Part shown: piece after piece, positions 19,152 through 29,600 of the stretch
Numbering within the stretch: the stretch's first letter is position 1
How the letters are laid out: every line of letters starts with the position of its first letter
NCBI GenBank assembly: GCA_963675055.2
Contig: CAXXJE010000004.1
Span: 248,001 to 312,000 of the forward strand
DNA from: PGYT01 sp963675055
Lineage (GTDB): Bacteria; Bacteroidota; Ignavibacteria; Ignavibacteriales; Melioribacteraceae
Reading direction: 5' to 3'
Length of the DNA: 64,000 bases
The notes under the pieces: model-generated
What the model was told of the DNA's origin: nothing
What the model saw: only the letters and a program-made list of their open reading frames with translations
Databases searched by the model: none
Position numbers and translations under genes: made by a program

Positions 19152-20465
19152 ATGAGTCCATTTAGAATTAAACAGAAATGGGGTTTTGTTTTCTTGGTGA
19201 TTGTAGCAGTTGTCTACGCTACTTTGTACTCCATTGACTTCAATTCTTCCGGTAAGCGGGTAAAGGAAATATACTTTGCCGATCGTGTTACTGCCGCCCA
19301 TCGAACTCTTATTGAGAAGTATAACAAGATGAGAGAAGGGGAAGTTAAAATCGTTCCTATCGATTTTCCTAATTATGAATTTTCCACCAACGAGCGTAAA
19401 GAGCTGCTTGCCCGGTCACTCAGAGGTAGAGGCGACGGTATTGATTTGTTTGCGGTAGACCTAATTTGGGTGCGCAGATTTGCAAAATGGTGTGAACCGC
19501 TTGATAAATACTTTGATCAGCGGGAACGTTCCAGGATACTTCACTCCGCACTAGAATCATGTTACTTCGATGGCGAGCTTGTTGCTGTTCCTCTCGATCT
19601 TGTTCAGGGCGTTATGTATTACCGTGAAGATATCTTAAAGAAGAATAAAAACGGCAGCAGGATAATTGAGGAACTGAAAAAAAACATTACATGGCATGAT
19701 TTTATTGAATTAAAAAAACAATTTACCGGTGAGGATCCATTCTATATTTTTCCGGCGGCCGATTACGAGGGATTGATTTGTTCATTTATGGAACTGGTGT
19801 TAAGTCTGCGACCGCACTACTTCGAGGAGGAAGGTTTTAATTTGAATACTCCGGAAGCTGAAAGATCTCTGCAGCTTCTTGTTGATCTGGTAAATGAATA
19901 TAAACTAACGCCTAAGATTGTAACCGAGTTTACAGAAATACCCAGCTACGAGTATTTTATTAAAAACGATGCTCTATTTATTCGCGGATGGCCCAGTTAT
20001 GATAAGGACTTCGAAGAATCACCATTTGATCCTGAAAAGCAAAAATACCTGAAGAAGGTTCCTATACCGCACTTCGCAGACGGCAGACCGACCTCACTGT
20101 TCGGCGGATGGAATTTGATGGTTTCGAAATTTTCTGATAAAAAAGAAGATGTGGTTGATTTTATCAAATTTCTGCTTTCGGACGAGTCACAGGAAATATT
20201 TTACAAAGAAGCCGGTTATTATCCGGTTACAAATCGTTTTTATGAAGATCAGTTGTATATTGATAGGTATCCCGATGCACATGAATATAAAGATATGATT
20301 AAGACCGGCGTGCACAGGCCGGCTCATGAAGAGTATACGAGATATTCGGAAATAATGTCCCACTATTTTGAGATGGCAATACGCAATGAAATAACAGTCA
20401 AAGAAGCTCTCGAAAAGTCGACTAACGGAATCAGATTCGATCAGGTTATAACAAAAAAATTCTAA
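19152..20465 (+). CDS. Membrane-anchored extracellular solute-binding protein (family 1, sugar-type)
   Basis: This 437-residue periplasmic binding protein has the MalE/UgpB-type family 1 fold. One N-terminal hydrophobic segment (about residues 10-30), without a lipobox, could be an anchor or a signal peptide. Blocks such as GDGIDLFAVDLIWVRRFAKW, VPLDLVQGVMYYREDIL and TSLFGGWNLMVSKFS are typical of sugar-binding members. No ABC permease or ATPase gene is nearby. Instead the next gene, 18 bp downstream, is a sensor kinase. A ligand-sensing role, as for ChvE with VirA or XylFII with LytS, is therefore more likely than transport (inference). The 18-bp element 26 bp upstream is shared with the multi-CBM gene. 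Confidence 0.82.
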   Translation: MSPFRIKQKWGFVFLVIVAVVYATLYSIDFNSSGKRVKEIYFADRVTAAHRTLIEKYNKMREGEVKIVPIDFPNYEFSTNERKELLARSLRGRGDGIDLFAVDLIWVRRFAKWCEPLDKYFDQRERSRILHSALESCYFDGELVAVPLDLVQGVMYYREDILKKNKNGSRIIEELKKNITWHDFIELKKQFTGEDPFYIFPAADYEGLICSFMELVLSLRPHYFEEEGFNLNTPEAERSLQLLVDLVNEYKLTPKIVTEFTEIPSYEYFIKNDALFIRGWPSYDKDFEESPFDPEKQKYLKKVPIPHFADGRPTSLFGGWNLMVSKFSDKKEDVVDFIKFLLSDESQEIFYKEAGYYPVTNRFYEDQLYIDRYPDAHEYKDMIKTGVHRPAHEEYTRYSEIMSHYFEMAIRNEITVKEALEKSTNGIRFDQVITKKF

Positions 20466-20483
20466 TGAATCTATTTTGCGGAA

Positions 20484-21965
20484 ATGATAAAGCAGCGAAT
20501 TAGTAATAAAGTATCACAGTATCGTTTTGAAATAAAGCATATAACAATATTCTTTATAATCCTTATTATCTTCCAGATAATTCTTGCCTTTATACAGAAA
20601 TCTTCATTGCAGGATTTTCTTGAAGAGACACAAAACTGGTACCAGAAACATTCGGCGGAAAGACTGGCAATCGTTACTTCGACAAGTATGGAACTCCTTT
20701 TCGAGAACCTATTCCTGTTCGAATCACTTACCCCATATGAAAAGAAAAAACTTATCGCTTCATTTAATGTAATTTTCAAACAGCAGCTGCTTCAAAAAAG
20801 CGTTGAGGACATTTGTCTCGTACTGAAGAAGAATGACAAAATATATGTCATCGACAGCGGTAATAAACTCGACGCCTATATTTCAAATGAGCTAGACGCA
20901 TTCGGACGAAGTGACTCCATACACTCGGAAGGTGTTAAACTTTTTCTGGAAATGAAAGATGATATGCGTGCGGATGAGGTTATATTCAGTATTCTCGAGA
21001 ACCGGCAGACTTTTAACATCCTTGTTCCATTTGTACCGGATGGTGAATACATTGGTGTTATGTACATGAAAATTACTCCCAACTTTTCGTTTCTTACCAC
21101 CGAGGTCAGTTCCAATTTCGATAAAGTTGCTATTATATATTCACTGCTGATTTTCTTCGGATTGATAGCAATATTCCTTGTATCCTCACAGGCTGTTAAA
21201 GAACGTAACGTAGCCCAGCAGGAATTATTTAAAGAGCACGAAGAGAATTTGAAGAAGCAGATTCGTCTTGAAAAGGAATCACTGTTCACGAAACGTATTT
21301 ACCATACTCATCATAAAGCCGAAAAAATAATCGGATTTATTAAGGAAGATATACGCCAAATAGATAATGATAACATGGAAGCTATTCGGGAGCGGGTAGT
21401 TACGTACTCACATTTCATTTCACGCATAATTTATGATATGAAGTGGTATGAACAGCCGATAAATACAATAATCAATCCCATGTTCAAGACGGATATAAAT
21501 GAGGTTATTAATTTCATCCTGCAATATGTTTTTCTGCGCATCTCCAGTAAGAACGAGATGTTTAATTTCACTGTTGAGCTTGATGAGAAGGTGCCGATAG
21601 TATATATAAACGAATTCGTTGTGTGGGAAATTCTGGAACCGCTTATCCAAAACAGTATTGATCATGGACAAAAGAAATCGATTGAAATTAAAATAAAGAC
21701 CAAGTATGATAAATTGAGCAATGTTACATATTTATTTATTTCGGATAATGGTGTAGGTGTAGCGGAAGAATTGCTGCAGCCGGGTGAAAACGGTATTAAA
21801 AAGATATTTCTGGAAAATGAATCTACCAAGCGAATTGAAGGGACTAATTCAGGATACGGATGTTACATCGCTCATCAAATGGCCGTCGGCAGGTGCGGAT
21901 GGGAACTGGATGTTAAGAATCTTAAAGAAGGCGGCTGTATGTTCACAATAAAAATTTATAATTAA
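20484..21965 (+). CDS. Membrane sensor histidine kinase with atypical H-box
   Basis: This 493-residue protein has two transmembrane segments (about 19-38 and 206-228) bounding a periplasmic domain of about 165 residues. A coiled cytoplasmic linker and a kinase-like region follow. The ATPase domain is recognisable: N-box EPLIQNSIDHG, DNGVGV and GTNSGYGCYIAH. The dimerisation region lacks a standard HisKA box and instead has RIYHTHHKAEKIIGFIKEDI, so the phospho-acceptor His is uncertain. The gene sits between the sugar-binding protein and a sigma-54 response regulator, with 11 bp to the latter, which suggests a three-gene relay that senses a bound sugar. Confidence 0.82.
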   Translation: MIKQRISNKVSQYRFEIKHITIFFIILIIFQIILAFIQKSSLQDFLEETQNWYQKHSAERLAIVTSTSMELLFENLFLFESLTPYEKKKLIASFNVIFKQQLLQKSVEDICLVLKKNDKIYVIDSGNKLDAYISNELDAFGRSDSIHSEGVKLFLEMKDDMRADEVIFSILENRQTFNILVPFVPDGEYIGVMYMKITPNFSFLTTEVSSNFDKVAIIYSLLIFFGLIAIFLVSSQAVKERNVAQQELFKEHEENLKKQIRLEKESLFTKRIYHTHHKAEKIIGFIKEDIRQIDNDNMEAIRERVVTYSHFISRIIYDMKWYEQPINTIINPMFKTDINEVINFILQYVFLRISSKNEMFNFTVELDEKVPIVYINEFVVWEILEPLIQNSIDHGQKKSIEIKIKTKYDKLSNVTYLFISDNGVGVAEELLQPGENGIKKIFLENESTKRIEGTNSGYGCYIAHQMAVGRCGWELDVKNLKEGGCMFTIKIYN

Positions 21966-21976
21966 GGAGTTCATGA

Positions 21977-23434
21977 ATGAGTAAGACCAATCATATAAAT
22001 ATTTTACTGATAGAGGACGAGGATTTCGATGTAAAGCGTGTTAAGAACACGATTAGTTATTACGATTCGAGAATACAGGTTGCGGATATTGTGTCAAACG
22101 GACGTTCGGCGCTTGAACTTATTAAAGAGAATCCGGATAAGTATGATGTAGTAATATTGGATTATCAGATATCCGGCGGACTGCGCGGAGAGGAACTGAT
22201 TAAAACCATGAAGGAAACCGATCCGTTTATTCAGATTATCGTAATAACCAAAATGACAATTAACATCACTGATTACGATTTCGCGAATAACCTTATTAAA
22301 GCTGGTGCTTTCTGGTACTGTACAAAGTATCCCGGGAATATTGAAGACTATATATATCAACCGACCGATTTTATACTCAGTATATTTAATGCACACGAAA
22401 AGAAAAAGCTCGAGAAGCATAAACTCCGTTCGGATAGCAGACTGAAAAAGAATATTGAAAACCTGCTTGAATCGAAAAAAATCATCGGTGAATCGAAGTA
22501 TATAATGCAGCTTCGTGAGAATATTGAAAAGTACGCAAAGAGCGACGTTAGCATTCTGATTACCGGGCCATCCGGAACGGGCAAAGAACTTGTCGCGTGG
22601 AATATTCACCTTAAGAGTAACAGACGCTATGAAAATTTTGTGCCGATAAACTGCGGTAGTATTCCCCATGATCTTATTGAAAGCGAGTTATTCGGATATG
22701 AGAAAGGCTCGTTTACGGGTGCTATATCCAGCGGTAAGCAGGGGCTTTTTGAAATTGCTCATAACGGTACCCTGTTTCTGGATGAAGTTGCTGAGCTTCC
22801 GCTGCCGGCACAAGTTAAGCTGTTAAGAGTAATACAGGAAGGGGAGATAGAGAAAATCGGCAGGACAAACAAGGTTTCGGTTAATGTCCGGATTATCGCC
22901 GCTACTAATAAGAACCTGACTAATGAGGTTAACAACAACAGATTCCGTGAAGATCTTTATTACAGGCTTAATGTTGTTCCTATAGACGTTAACCCGTTAA
23001 AACAACGTGGTCAGGACATACTGTTGCTGTTTGAACACTTTCTTCAGTATTTTAGTCTCGATTTCGGTGTTGAAACTCCGGAGATTGAAAATGATGCCAA
23101 AGAAATTCTTCTAAATTATAAATGGCCCGGAAATGTGAGGGAACTTAGGAATGTTGCACAAAGACTAGTACTGAATGTAACCGGGAGAATTTCAGCTAAA
23201 GACATTAGCAATCCCATGATCCTGAGAAATCATACGATACTTAAGGAAGAGACCAACTTTGAAGAACTCAATTTCGGACAGGTACTTCCGTTGAGAGATA
23301 TCGAGAAAATATTCAGAACCAAGTACTTTAAATATGTTAGAAGCATTTCGAGTTCCGATTCAAGTGCAGCCGAAAAACTCGGTTTGGCACCATCTAATTT
23401 TTATAGGATGTGTAAGGAACTGGGTATCAAATAA
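21977..23434 (+). CDS. Sigma-54-dependent response regulator (NtrC family)
   Basis: This 485-residue transcription activator has a receiver domain (about 1-130; IEDED near 11-15, phospho-acceptor Asp62 in VVILDYQ). An AAA+ domain (about 165-395) has Walker A at GPSGTGKE (from 197), a GSFTGA loop at 244-249 in place of the usual GAFTGA, and the Walker B block TLFLDEVAELP. A Fis-type helix-turn-helix lies at the C-terminus (SSAAEKLGLAPSNFYRMCKE). The start is the second of two close ATGs; AAGGAG lies 7 bases before it, while the first ATG reads into a stop after three codons. It should drive sigma-54 promoters in response to the kinase encoded just upstream. Candidate targets lie at 3612 and 30342. 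Confidence 0.9.
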   Translation: MSKTNHINILLIEDEDFDVKRVKNTISYYDSRIQVADIVSNGRSALELIKENPDKYDVVILDYQISGGLRGEELIKTMKETDPFIQIIVITKMTINITDYDFANNLIKAGAFWYCTKYPGNIEDYIYQPTDFILSIFNAHEKKKLEKHKLRSDSRLKKNIENLLESKKIIGESKYIMQLRENIEKYAKSDVSILITGPSGTGKELVAWNIHLKSNRRYENFVPINCGSIPHDLIESELFGYEKGSFTGAISSGKQGLFEIAHNGTLFLDEVAELPLPAQVKLLRVIQEGEIEKIGRTNKVSVNVRIIAATNKNLTNEVNNNRFREDLYYRLNVVPIDVNPLKQRGQDILLLFEHFLQYFSLDFGVETPEIENDAKEILLNYKWPGNVRELRNVAQRLVLNVTGRISAKDISNPMILRNHTILKEETNFEELNFGQVLPLRDIEKIFRTKYFKYVRSISSSDSSAAEKLGLAPSNFYRMCKELGIK

Positions 23435-23443
23435 GTTAATCAT

Positions 23444-24601
23444 TTGGAAGGTAAGAAAATTCCAAAAAGCCATACTGCATTTATTAAGAAATCCATAGAC
23501 AAATATCGCGGGTTACTACTGTGGTTTTTTGTCCTTACTATTATTGCGATTTTAATTGCATTCCAGCATTTCTACATTTTTGTATCTAATACGGAATTAG
23601 AATACACACTACTCTGGCATCTCTTTTTTAATCTCACTTATTGGTGGTTCTGGCTGGCATTTTATCTGTTGCTTGAAAAAATGGTGAACGGAATCCACAT
23701 CCAAACTCGATATCTGAACTTGGTTGTATTTTACATAATACTACCGCTGGTAATTGTTTTTCTACATCAGTTGGCAGCAACGGCAATAATAACATGGGTT
23801 CTTAGGTACAATCATTTCACGGAACTTCTGCTTGACAGATTTCTTGATAGTCAATGGGCATGGGTTGATGTGGTACTCTACTTTATAATGCTTGCAGGAC
23901 TAAATTTGTTAAAACTTCAGGATCGCAGCCGTATTATTACCAGAAAGAACACACTACTTCAGTCTCAGCTTTATAATTCCCGTTTTGAAGTTATTAAAAG
24001 CCAGTTGCGCCCTCACTTTCTGTTTAATACACTTAATACACTGTCGACGCTAATTATTAAACAGGATAATAAAGAAGCCAGTCGTATGATAAAATTACTA
24101 ACCAGGTTTCTTACAGTTACCGTTAGCGAAAATGCTTTTAGTGAAATTACTTTACGTGAGGAGCTGCAGTTTATTCAGGATTATCTGGAAATTGAAAAAG
24201 TACGTTTCGGAGATAAAATGATCTTTAAAAAGGATATTGAGGAGATTAGCCTGAATGCAATTGTACCAAGCTTAATTTTGCAGCCGGTAGTGGAGAATGC
24301 AATTCATCATGCCGTTGCAAGAAGTAAAGAAACAGGGCTCATAATAATTTCAACCACAATTGAAAACTCTACACTAAAAATATTTGTTGAAGATAATGGG
24401 CCCGGTATGATTGAGGGGAAGGAAACAGTGCAGCGGGGATTAGGGCTCAAAATTACTAAAGAACGGTTGTCTCATACATTCCCAAACCGCAGCCGTATTG
24501 AATTCGGGAAGTCTTCTCTCGGAGGGGTGAAAGTTGAATTTTATATTCCTTTTATTGAACGAAGTGAGGAAACTGATAAAATTTATGCCGGGAGCGTGTA
24601 G
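23444..24601 (+). CDS. LytS/YehU-type sensor histidine kinase
   Basis: This 385-residue kinase has four predicted transmembrane segments in the first 165 residues, with no large sensor domain. A His_kinase (PF06580-type) region follows with SQLRPHFLFNTLNTLSTLI; His191 is the likely phospho-acceptor. The ATPase domain has PSLILQPVVENAIHHAV, DNGPGM and GLGLKITKERL. No ATG is available near the N-terminus, so the start is the TTG at 23444, 9 bases after the sigma-54 regulator gene. The next gene is a diverged paralogue, and the LytTR regulator beyond it is the natural partner. The three would form a Lyt-type system appended to the sigma-54 system. Confidence 0.85.
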   Translation: MEGKKIPKSHTAFIKKSIDKYRGLLLWFFVLTIIAILIAFQHFYIFVSNTELEYTLLWHLFFNLTYWWFWLAFYLLLEKMVNGIHIQTRYLNLVVFYIILPLVIVFLHQLAATAIITWVLRYNHFTELLLDRFLDSQWAWVDVVLYFIMLAGLNLLKLQDRSRIITRKNTLLQSQLYNSRFEVIKSQLRPHFLFNTLNTLSTLIIKQDNKEASRMIKLLTRFLTVTVSENAFSEITLREELQFIQDYLEIEKVRFGDKMIFKKDIEEISLNAIVPSLILQPVVENAIHHAVARSKETGLIIISTTIENSTLKIFVEDNGPGMIEGKETVQRGLGLKITKERLSHTFPNRSRIEFGKSSLGGVKVEFYIPFIERSEETDKIYAGSV

Positions 24602-24607
24602 CTGAGG

Positions 24608-25693
24608 ATGAAAAATAGATTTAAAGCAGACTTCGCAGGGAATAACTATTTCATTCCACTTTTAATTATACTTACACTGGTTGGTATTATAAATGCGATC
24701 CAGTACTATAATTTCAATACAGATATGTCCGGCGTTACGAAGTTTTTAAGTATATCAATAGCCAAATTGATTTATAACTGGTATTACCTTCTTCTTTTAC
24801 TGTTACTGCCCGTATTTTATAAGACTTTTGTTAAGAGAAGATATCTTGATTGGTGGATATATTCTATTCTTACACTCCTCCTGTTTTTGTTCTTTCATCA
24901 GGTTGTTGCATTAATTGTCGACCTTCTGTTTCTCGGAAAGCATACTCCAAAACCCCTCTACGAATTACTAGTTGATAATCAGGCTGTATGGATTGATATA
25001 GTGCTATACATACTATTTATATCTGCACTATACCTGATCGAATACAAAAAGGTGATTCATGAAAAAGAATTGCGTCAGGCCCGACTTGAAGTGAAACTGT
25101 TGGAAAGCAGGCTGACTGAATTAAGAATGAAGATTCAACCGCAATTTCTTTTTAAAATACTGTATTCAATTGACGGATACGTAAAGACAGGAAAGACTGA
25201 TGAGGCTAACAGGCTGCTCAGTCTCTTGAGTGAATTTCTTCGTACCAATATCTATGAGACAGATTCAGATTTTGCAACATTGGAAGATGAAATAAGTTTT
25301 TTGAAATTGTATTCGGAAATAGAAGAATCATCAGGTAATTCCGGACTTTCATTGCACGTTGAGCCGGATACGGAAAAATCAGGTGTTAAAGTTCCGAGGT
25401 TTCTTATACAAACTATTATTGAAGAAATACTTAAAAACTCATCCATAAGTTTGCAGGAACGAAATATAAATCTCAAGGTTATAAATTCTGATAGTAAGTG
25501 CAAACTTACCATTTATACAAGCCTTTGTACTGATATGGATATAATTAAAAGCAGTCCGCTCATCAGAATTGCCAAAGATCGATTAAGTAAACTCTACAAA
25601 GATCAATATGAAATTCTATTTAATGAAAAAGATGGCGATTTGACAGAAATAATAATAGAATTGCCATGTGAAATTCCGGATTCGGAGGAGTAA
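24608..25693 (+). CDS. Degenerate LytS-like protein (probable pseudokinase)
   Basis: This 361-residue protein aligns in layout with the preceding LytS kinase: four membrane segments (about 1-150), then the segment KIQPQFLFKILYSIDGYV. The phospho-acceptor His is replaced by Gln179 (QPQFLF against RPHFLF in the neighbour). The N-box is altered (IIEEILKNSSIS), and no DNGPG-type G-box is visible where one is expected. It keeps the family fold but appears unable to autophosphorylate. It starts 6 bp after the kinase gene and is open throughout, so it is unlikely to be simple decay. A regulatory or heterodimer role with the active kinase is inference. Confidence 0.75.
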   Translation: MKNRFKADFAGNNYFIPLLIILTLVGIINAIQYYNFNTDMSGVTKFLSISIAKLIYNWYYLLLLLLLPVFYKTFVKRRYLDWWIYSILTLLLFLFFHQVVALIVDLLFLGKHTPKPLYELLVDNQAVWIDIVLYILFISALYLIEYKKVIHEKELRQARLEVKLLESRLTELRMKIQPQFLFKILYSIDGYVKTGKTDEANRLLSLLSEFLRTNIYETDSDFATLEDEISFLKLYSEIEESSGNSGLSLHVEPDTEKSGVKVPRFLIQTIIEEILKNSSISLQERNINLKVINSDSKCKLTIYTSLCTDMDIIKSSPLIRIAKDRLSKLYKDQYEILFNEKDGDLTEIIIELPCEIPDSEE

Positions 25694-25713
25694 GTTAAAT
25701 TGGGGAGTTGCAA

Positions 25714-26505
25714 TTGAAAATAAAAGCATTGGTAATAGATGATGAGCCCCATGCAAGAGAAGGCATAATTCTTCGCCTTAAAAAGTATGAGACGATTGAA
25801 GTTATCGGAGAATGCTCTTCAGGTGATGTGGCGGTTGAGTCAGTTAACTTACAAAAACCCGATCTAATATTCCTGGATATACAAATGCCGGGGAAGAATG
25901 GCTTTGAAGTCCTCCAGAGTATTAGTCCGGATTCACTCCCGTTGGTTATATTTGTTACTGCATACGATAAACACGCGATCAGGGCTTTTGAGTTTCACGC
26001 GATTGACTATCTTTTGAAGCCGATTGATGATGAGAGATTTGACAAAGCCGTAAATTATGCTATCGCATTGTATGAGCAGCAGGTACCCGAATCATATAGC
26101 TCGAAACTTAAGGAAGTGATAGAGTTTTATGACAGGATTTCCATATCATCTGCTACAGCGGAAAATGATTTAATTGATCGAATTCCTATTAAATCAAAAA
26201 ACTCGGTTCGATTTATTCAAATTAGTGAGATTCAATGGATTGAATCGGCCGGTGACTATGTATACATCCATTCGGATTCTAAAAAGCATTTGTTGCGCGA
26301 AACCTTATCTGTTCTGGAAAAACGTTTAAAAAAAGCTGGATTTGTTCGTATACACAGATCAACAATTGTAAATATAGAGAAAATTGACAGCCTTCGTTCT
26401 GCCGATCATGGAGATTATACTGTTTTTCTGACAGATGGAACAAAATTAAAACTTAGCCGGAACTATAAACCCGTATTCGATAAAGTTATCGGTTACTCAT
26501 TGTGA
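25714..26505 (+). CDS. LytTR-family response regulator
   Basis: This 263-residue DNA-binding regulator has an N-terminal receiver domain (acidic pair in VIDDEP, phospho-acceptor Asp55 in FLDIQMPG, conserved Lys102 in LLKPID). A LytTR domain (about 155-260) contains IQWIESAGDYVYIHS and GFVRIHRSTIVNIEKI. The start is taken as the TTG at 25714 because a GGGGAG site lies 6 bases upstream; a second TTG at 25708 is also in frame. It is the last gene of the signalling island and is followed by a terminator at 26552. Partner kinase: the LytS pair upstream. Confidence 0.88.
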   Translation: MKIKALVIDDEPHAREGIILRLKKYETIEVIGECSSGDVAVESVNLQKPDLIFLDIQMPGKNGFEVLQSISPDSLPLVIFVTAYDKHAIRAFEFHAIDYLLKPIDDERFDKAVNYAIALYEQQVPESYSSKLKEVIEFYDRISISSATAENDLIDRIPIKSKNSVRFIQISEIQWIESAGDYVYIHSDSKKHLLRETLSVLEKRLKKAGFVRIHRSTIVNIEKIDSLRSADHGDYTVFLTDGTKLKLSRNYKPVFDKVIGYSL

Positions 26506-26551
26506 AATAGTAACCCGGTCATCTACTTAAAAATCCATATTAACCTATTTG

Positions 26552-26571
26552 AAGTCCGGTTCGGCTTTTTT
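26552..26571 (+). terminator. Rho-independent terminator
   Basis: An AAG(T)CCG / CGGCTT stem with a one-base bulge and a GTT loop is followed by six T. It ends the signalling operon. Confidence 0.65.
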
Positions 26572-26640
26572 GAATTTACTTAACCGTTTAAGATTACGAC
26601 CTTGCCGTACCACAATCCACCAACTACAAAGAGGTCATGT

Positions 26641-29600
26641 ATGAAGCGATTTCTTTCAAGAAATATTCTATTAGGTTTAACCTTATTTTTTATTATCCCA
26701 CAATTAAATGCTCAGAATAATGCGTCAGTATACTGGAGCCTTGCGGAGACTGATGGACAAAATGTTAGCGCCGAATCCGGAAATGTCACCGGGTTAATGC
26801 AGGAAGGCAGTCCTGGATTTGTTGTTCGGGACTACAGCAGCGGACCCGGTCCCGACCAGAGATGGTGGCCATATGACGGCAGCAGTGCAGTACAATGGGG
26901 CGATGAAACAGGACAAAACGATGAACGATGGGTGCAGTTCGCTTTACTTCCGGGCGCAAATTTTAATTTTCATGCAGAAGAATTATCGATTTATATCGGA
27001 GCAAAGGGGACAGGAAATATTAAAGCGAATTTATATGTTTCTACCGAAGTATCTTTTTCAGATGCGGTGAAACTCAATGCTGAGGAACTATCGCTCGTTA
27101 AGGATACTGATTCACTATATAACTTTAGTCTGAATACCACTGTTAGCAGTGGCGATACACTATTTGTTCGAATTTATCCATGGTATACTGGTAGTCCTTC
27201 AACGAGTAAGTATTTGTACTTAAGACAGGCAACAATATCCGGAACTACATCAGGTGTTACGTATCCGGCATCCGCCCAATGGGAGTTAACGAATCCCGCG
27301 GACGGTGGTACCGGTCTTGAACCTGCCCTTGCCGGTCAGGTAGATGCTGAAGATGAATATCTGAATAATATGGAGATTAACCAGTATAGCGGTCCGAATT
27401 TTAGTCAAAGAGTGAGAATTGAAGGAAACAGTTGGCCCGCTTTACAAACCACTCAAATAGATACCGTCTTTATACAGTTTGCGGTTTCTCCGAAAACAGG
27501 ATTCAACTTAAGAGTAACATCACTTTCACTAGGTATAGCAGCAGCAAGTATTAATACTATGAAGGCTAATATATATTATTCAACCGATCCTGATTTTGCA
27601 ACATCGGAACCTGTTGAGTACACAACTCCGGATACGAGTGGAAATAATTATCTTGGTAGAGAGGAACTTGCACCGGTTCATGCAGAACCCAATCTTATTG
27701 TGAATTCCGGAGAAACTTTTTATTTGCGAATCTATCCTTGGGTAGATAATGACCCGTCTGAACGAACAGGTAAGTATGTCTGTATTCAGGATGTGGTAAT
27801 TGCGGGTGAAATTGAAGGTAATCCTACTCCCGCGGCAGTCGTTTGGCCTTTCGAATCAGACGACTCTCCGGTAACAAGCGGACCTGTCATCGCTCAGGAT
27901 CAGTCCTACAGCGATGCAATGAAGTTCTACTGGAGTCAGTTCCCGGTGCTTCCTGCATCCGATGGTTCCGGAGACAAGGTTTGCGGTGCAATCCAGACTG
28001 TAAGCAAAATATGGAATTACGAATCGGAACCCGCCGATAGCCTGTATTTTCAATATGCTGTTTCACCAAAATTCGGTGGAACGTTTTATATTGATTCGAT
28101 TTCCATGTACATCGGCGGATGGTTTTCTTCAAATATTAAAGCCGAGTTTTATTATTCAAAATACGAGTCATTTACAGATAAAACATTGCTGATTGCTGAT
28201 ACTGCTCTTGTCGGTAATTCCGTGATGCCCCTTAAAGCCGAGTTGAGTGAAACGGTTAATTCAGGAGAGACTTTCTACTTGCGTGTTTATCCGCATAATG
28301 TTAATCCTGACGGAGAGGGCTGGGCAAAACTTGTCGCATTGAGCGATGTGAAAATATCAGGTACAACATCCGGTGTTACAGCAGATCCGCCAACTGTTAT
28401 TACAGACGATGTTTCAGGTATATCAACCACTTTCGCTTCAAGCGGTGGAAATGTACCTACTGATGGCGGAAGCGCGGTTCTTGCAAGAGGTGTTGTTTGG
28501 AACGATTCAGGAAGTCCGACTATTAATGACTCAAAAACAGTAGATGGTGCAGGATCAGGGTCCTTCGATAGTTTTATAAAAGGACTTACACCGGGTACAG
28601 ATTACTACGTTAGAGCTTACGCCACCAATGACGCCGGGACGACTTACGGCGAAGAGAAGACTTTCAGAACTTTGGATTCCACGATTGTTCCAACAGTTCA
28701 CACTTCATCAGTCTCAAATATTCTTGTTGAATCTGCGTCAACCGGTGGAACAGTTTCAGATTGGGGGGGAGACAGTGTGATTGCACGAGGAGTTGTCTGG
28801 AATTCTTCCGGTGAACCTACTCTGGATGATTCATATACCCTCAACGGAAGCGGATTGGGTAATTTTACAAGTACACTTTATCCCCTTGAAGGAAATACAA
28901 CATACTATGTACGTGCATATGCAACCAACAGTAAAGGAACCGGTTACGGCGAGTTAAAGGAGTTCACAACACAATCTCCGGCTCCCGCCGTACTGAAAGT
29001 TGTTGCTGCAGACGGCAGTGGTGATTATACAACGGTTCAGGCGGCCTTTGATGATATTCCCGATTACTATACCGGTGAATACAGGATATTTGTTAAGAAC
29101 GGAACATATTACGAGAAATTGCTTCTGGACAGGAATAAAACCAATGTTATACTCGAAGGCGAAAGTGTTGAGAGTACAATACTCACTTATGATGACTACG
29201 CTGGAATAGCCGGTGGTACCTCGATGTCTTATAGCGTTGGTATAGATGCGGATGATTTCACTGCAATGAATATTACTTTCCAAAATACAGTTGTTAATGA
29301 CGGTTCTGTTAATGACCAGCAGGGAGTTGCACTTCGCGTAAATGGTGACAGGCAGGCATATTATAATTGCCGGCTTTTAGGTTACCAGGATACTTATTAC
29401 ACCTGGGGTGGAAGAGGTACCGGCAGAACTTATATGAAGAACTGTTATATAGAAGGATCTGTCGACTTTATATTCGGCAGGAATGTTGTCTTATTCGATA
29501 GCTGTGAAATTCACATTAACAGGAATGGCGGAACTCTTACTGCTGCGAGTACAGAGCCGGAAACTAAATTCGGTTATGTCTTTCTCGATAATATCATCAG

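Noticed and set aside
19152..20465. Transport function for the solute-binding protein
   Set aside because: No permease or ATPase gene is present in the window and the next genes are signalling proteins, so a sensor role is preferred.
22094..22669. 191-codon open frame on the minus strand inside the sigma-54 regulator gene
   Set aside because: It is antisense to clear receiver and AAA+ motifs and has no recognisable domain.
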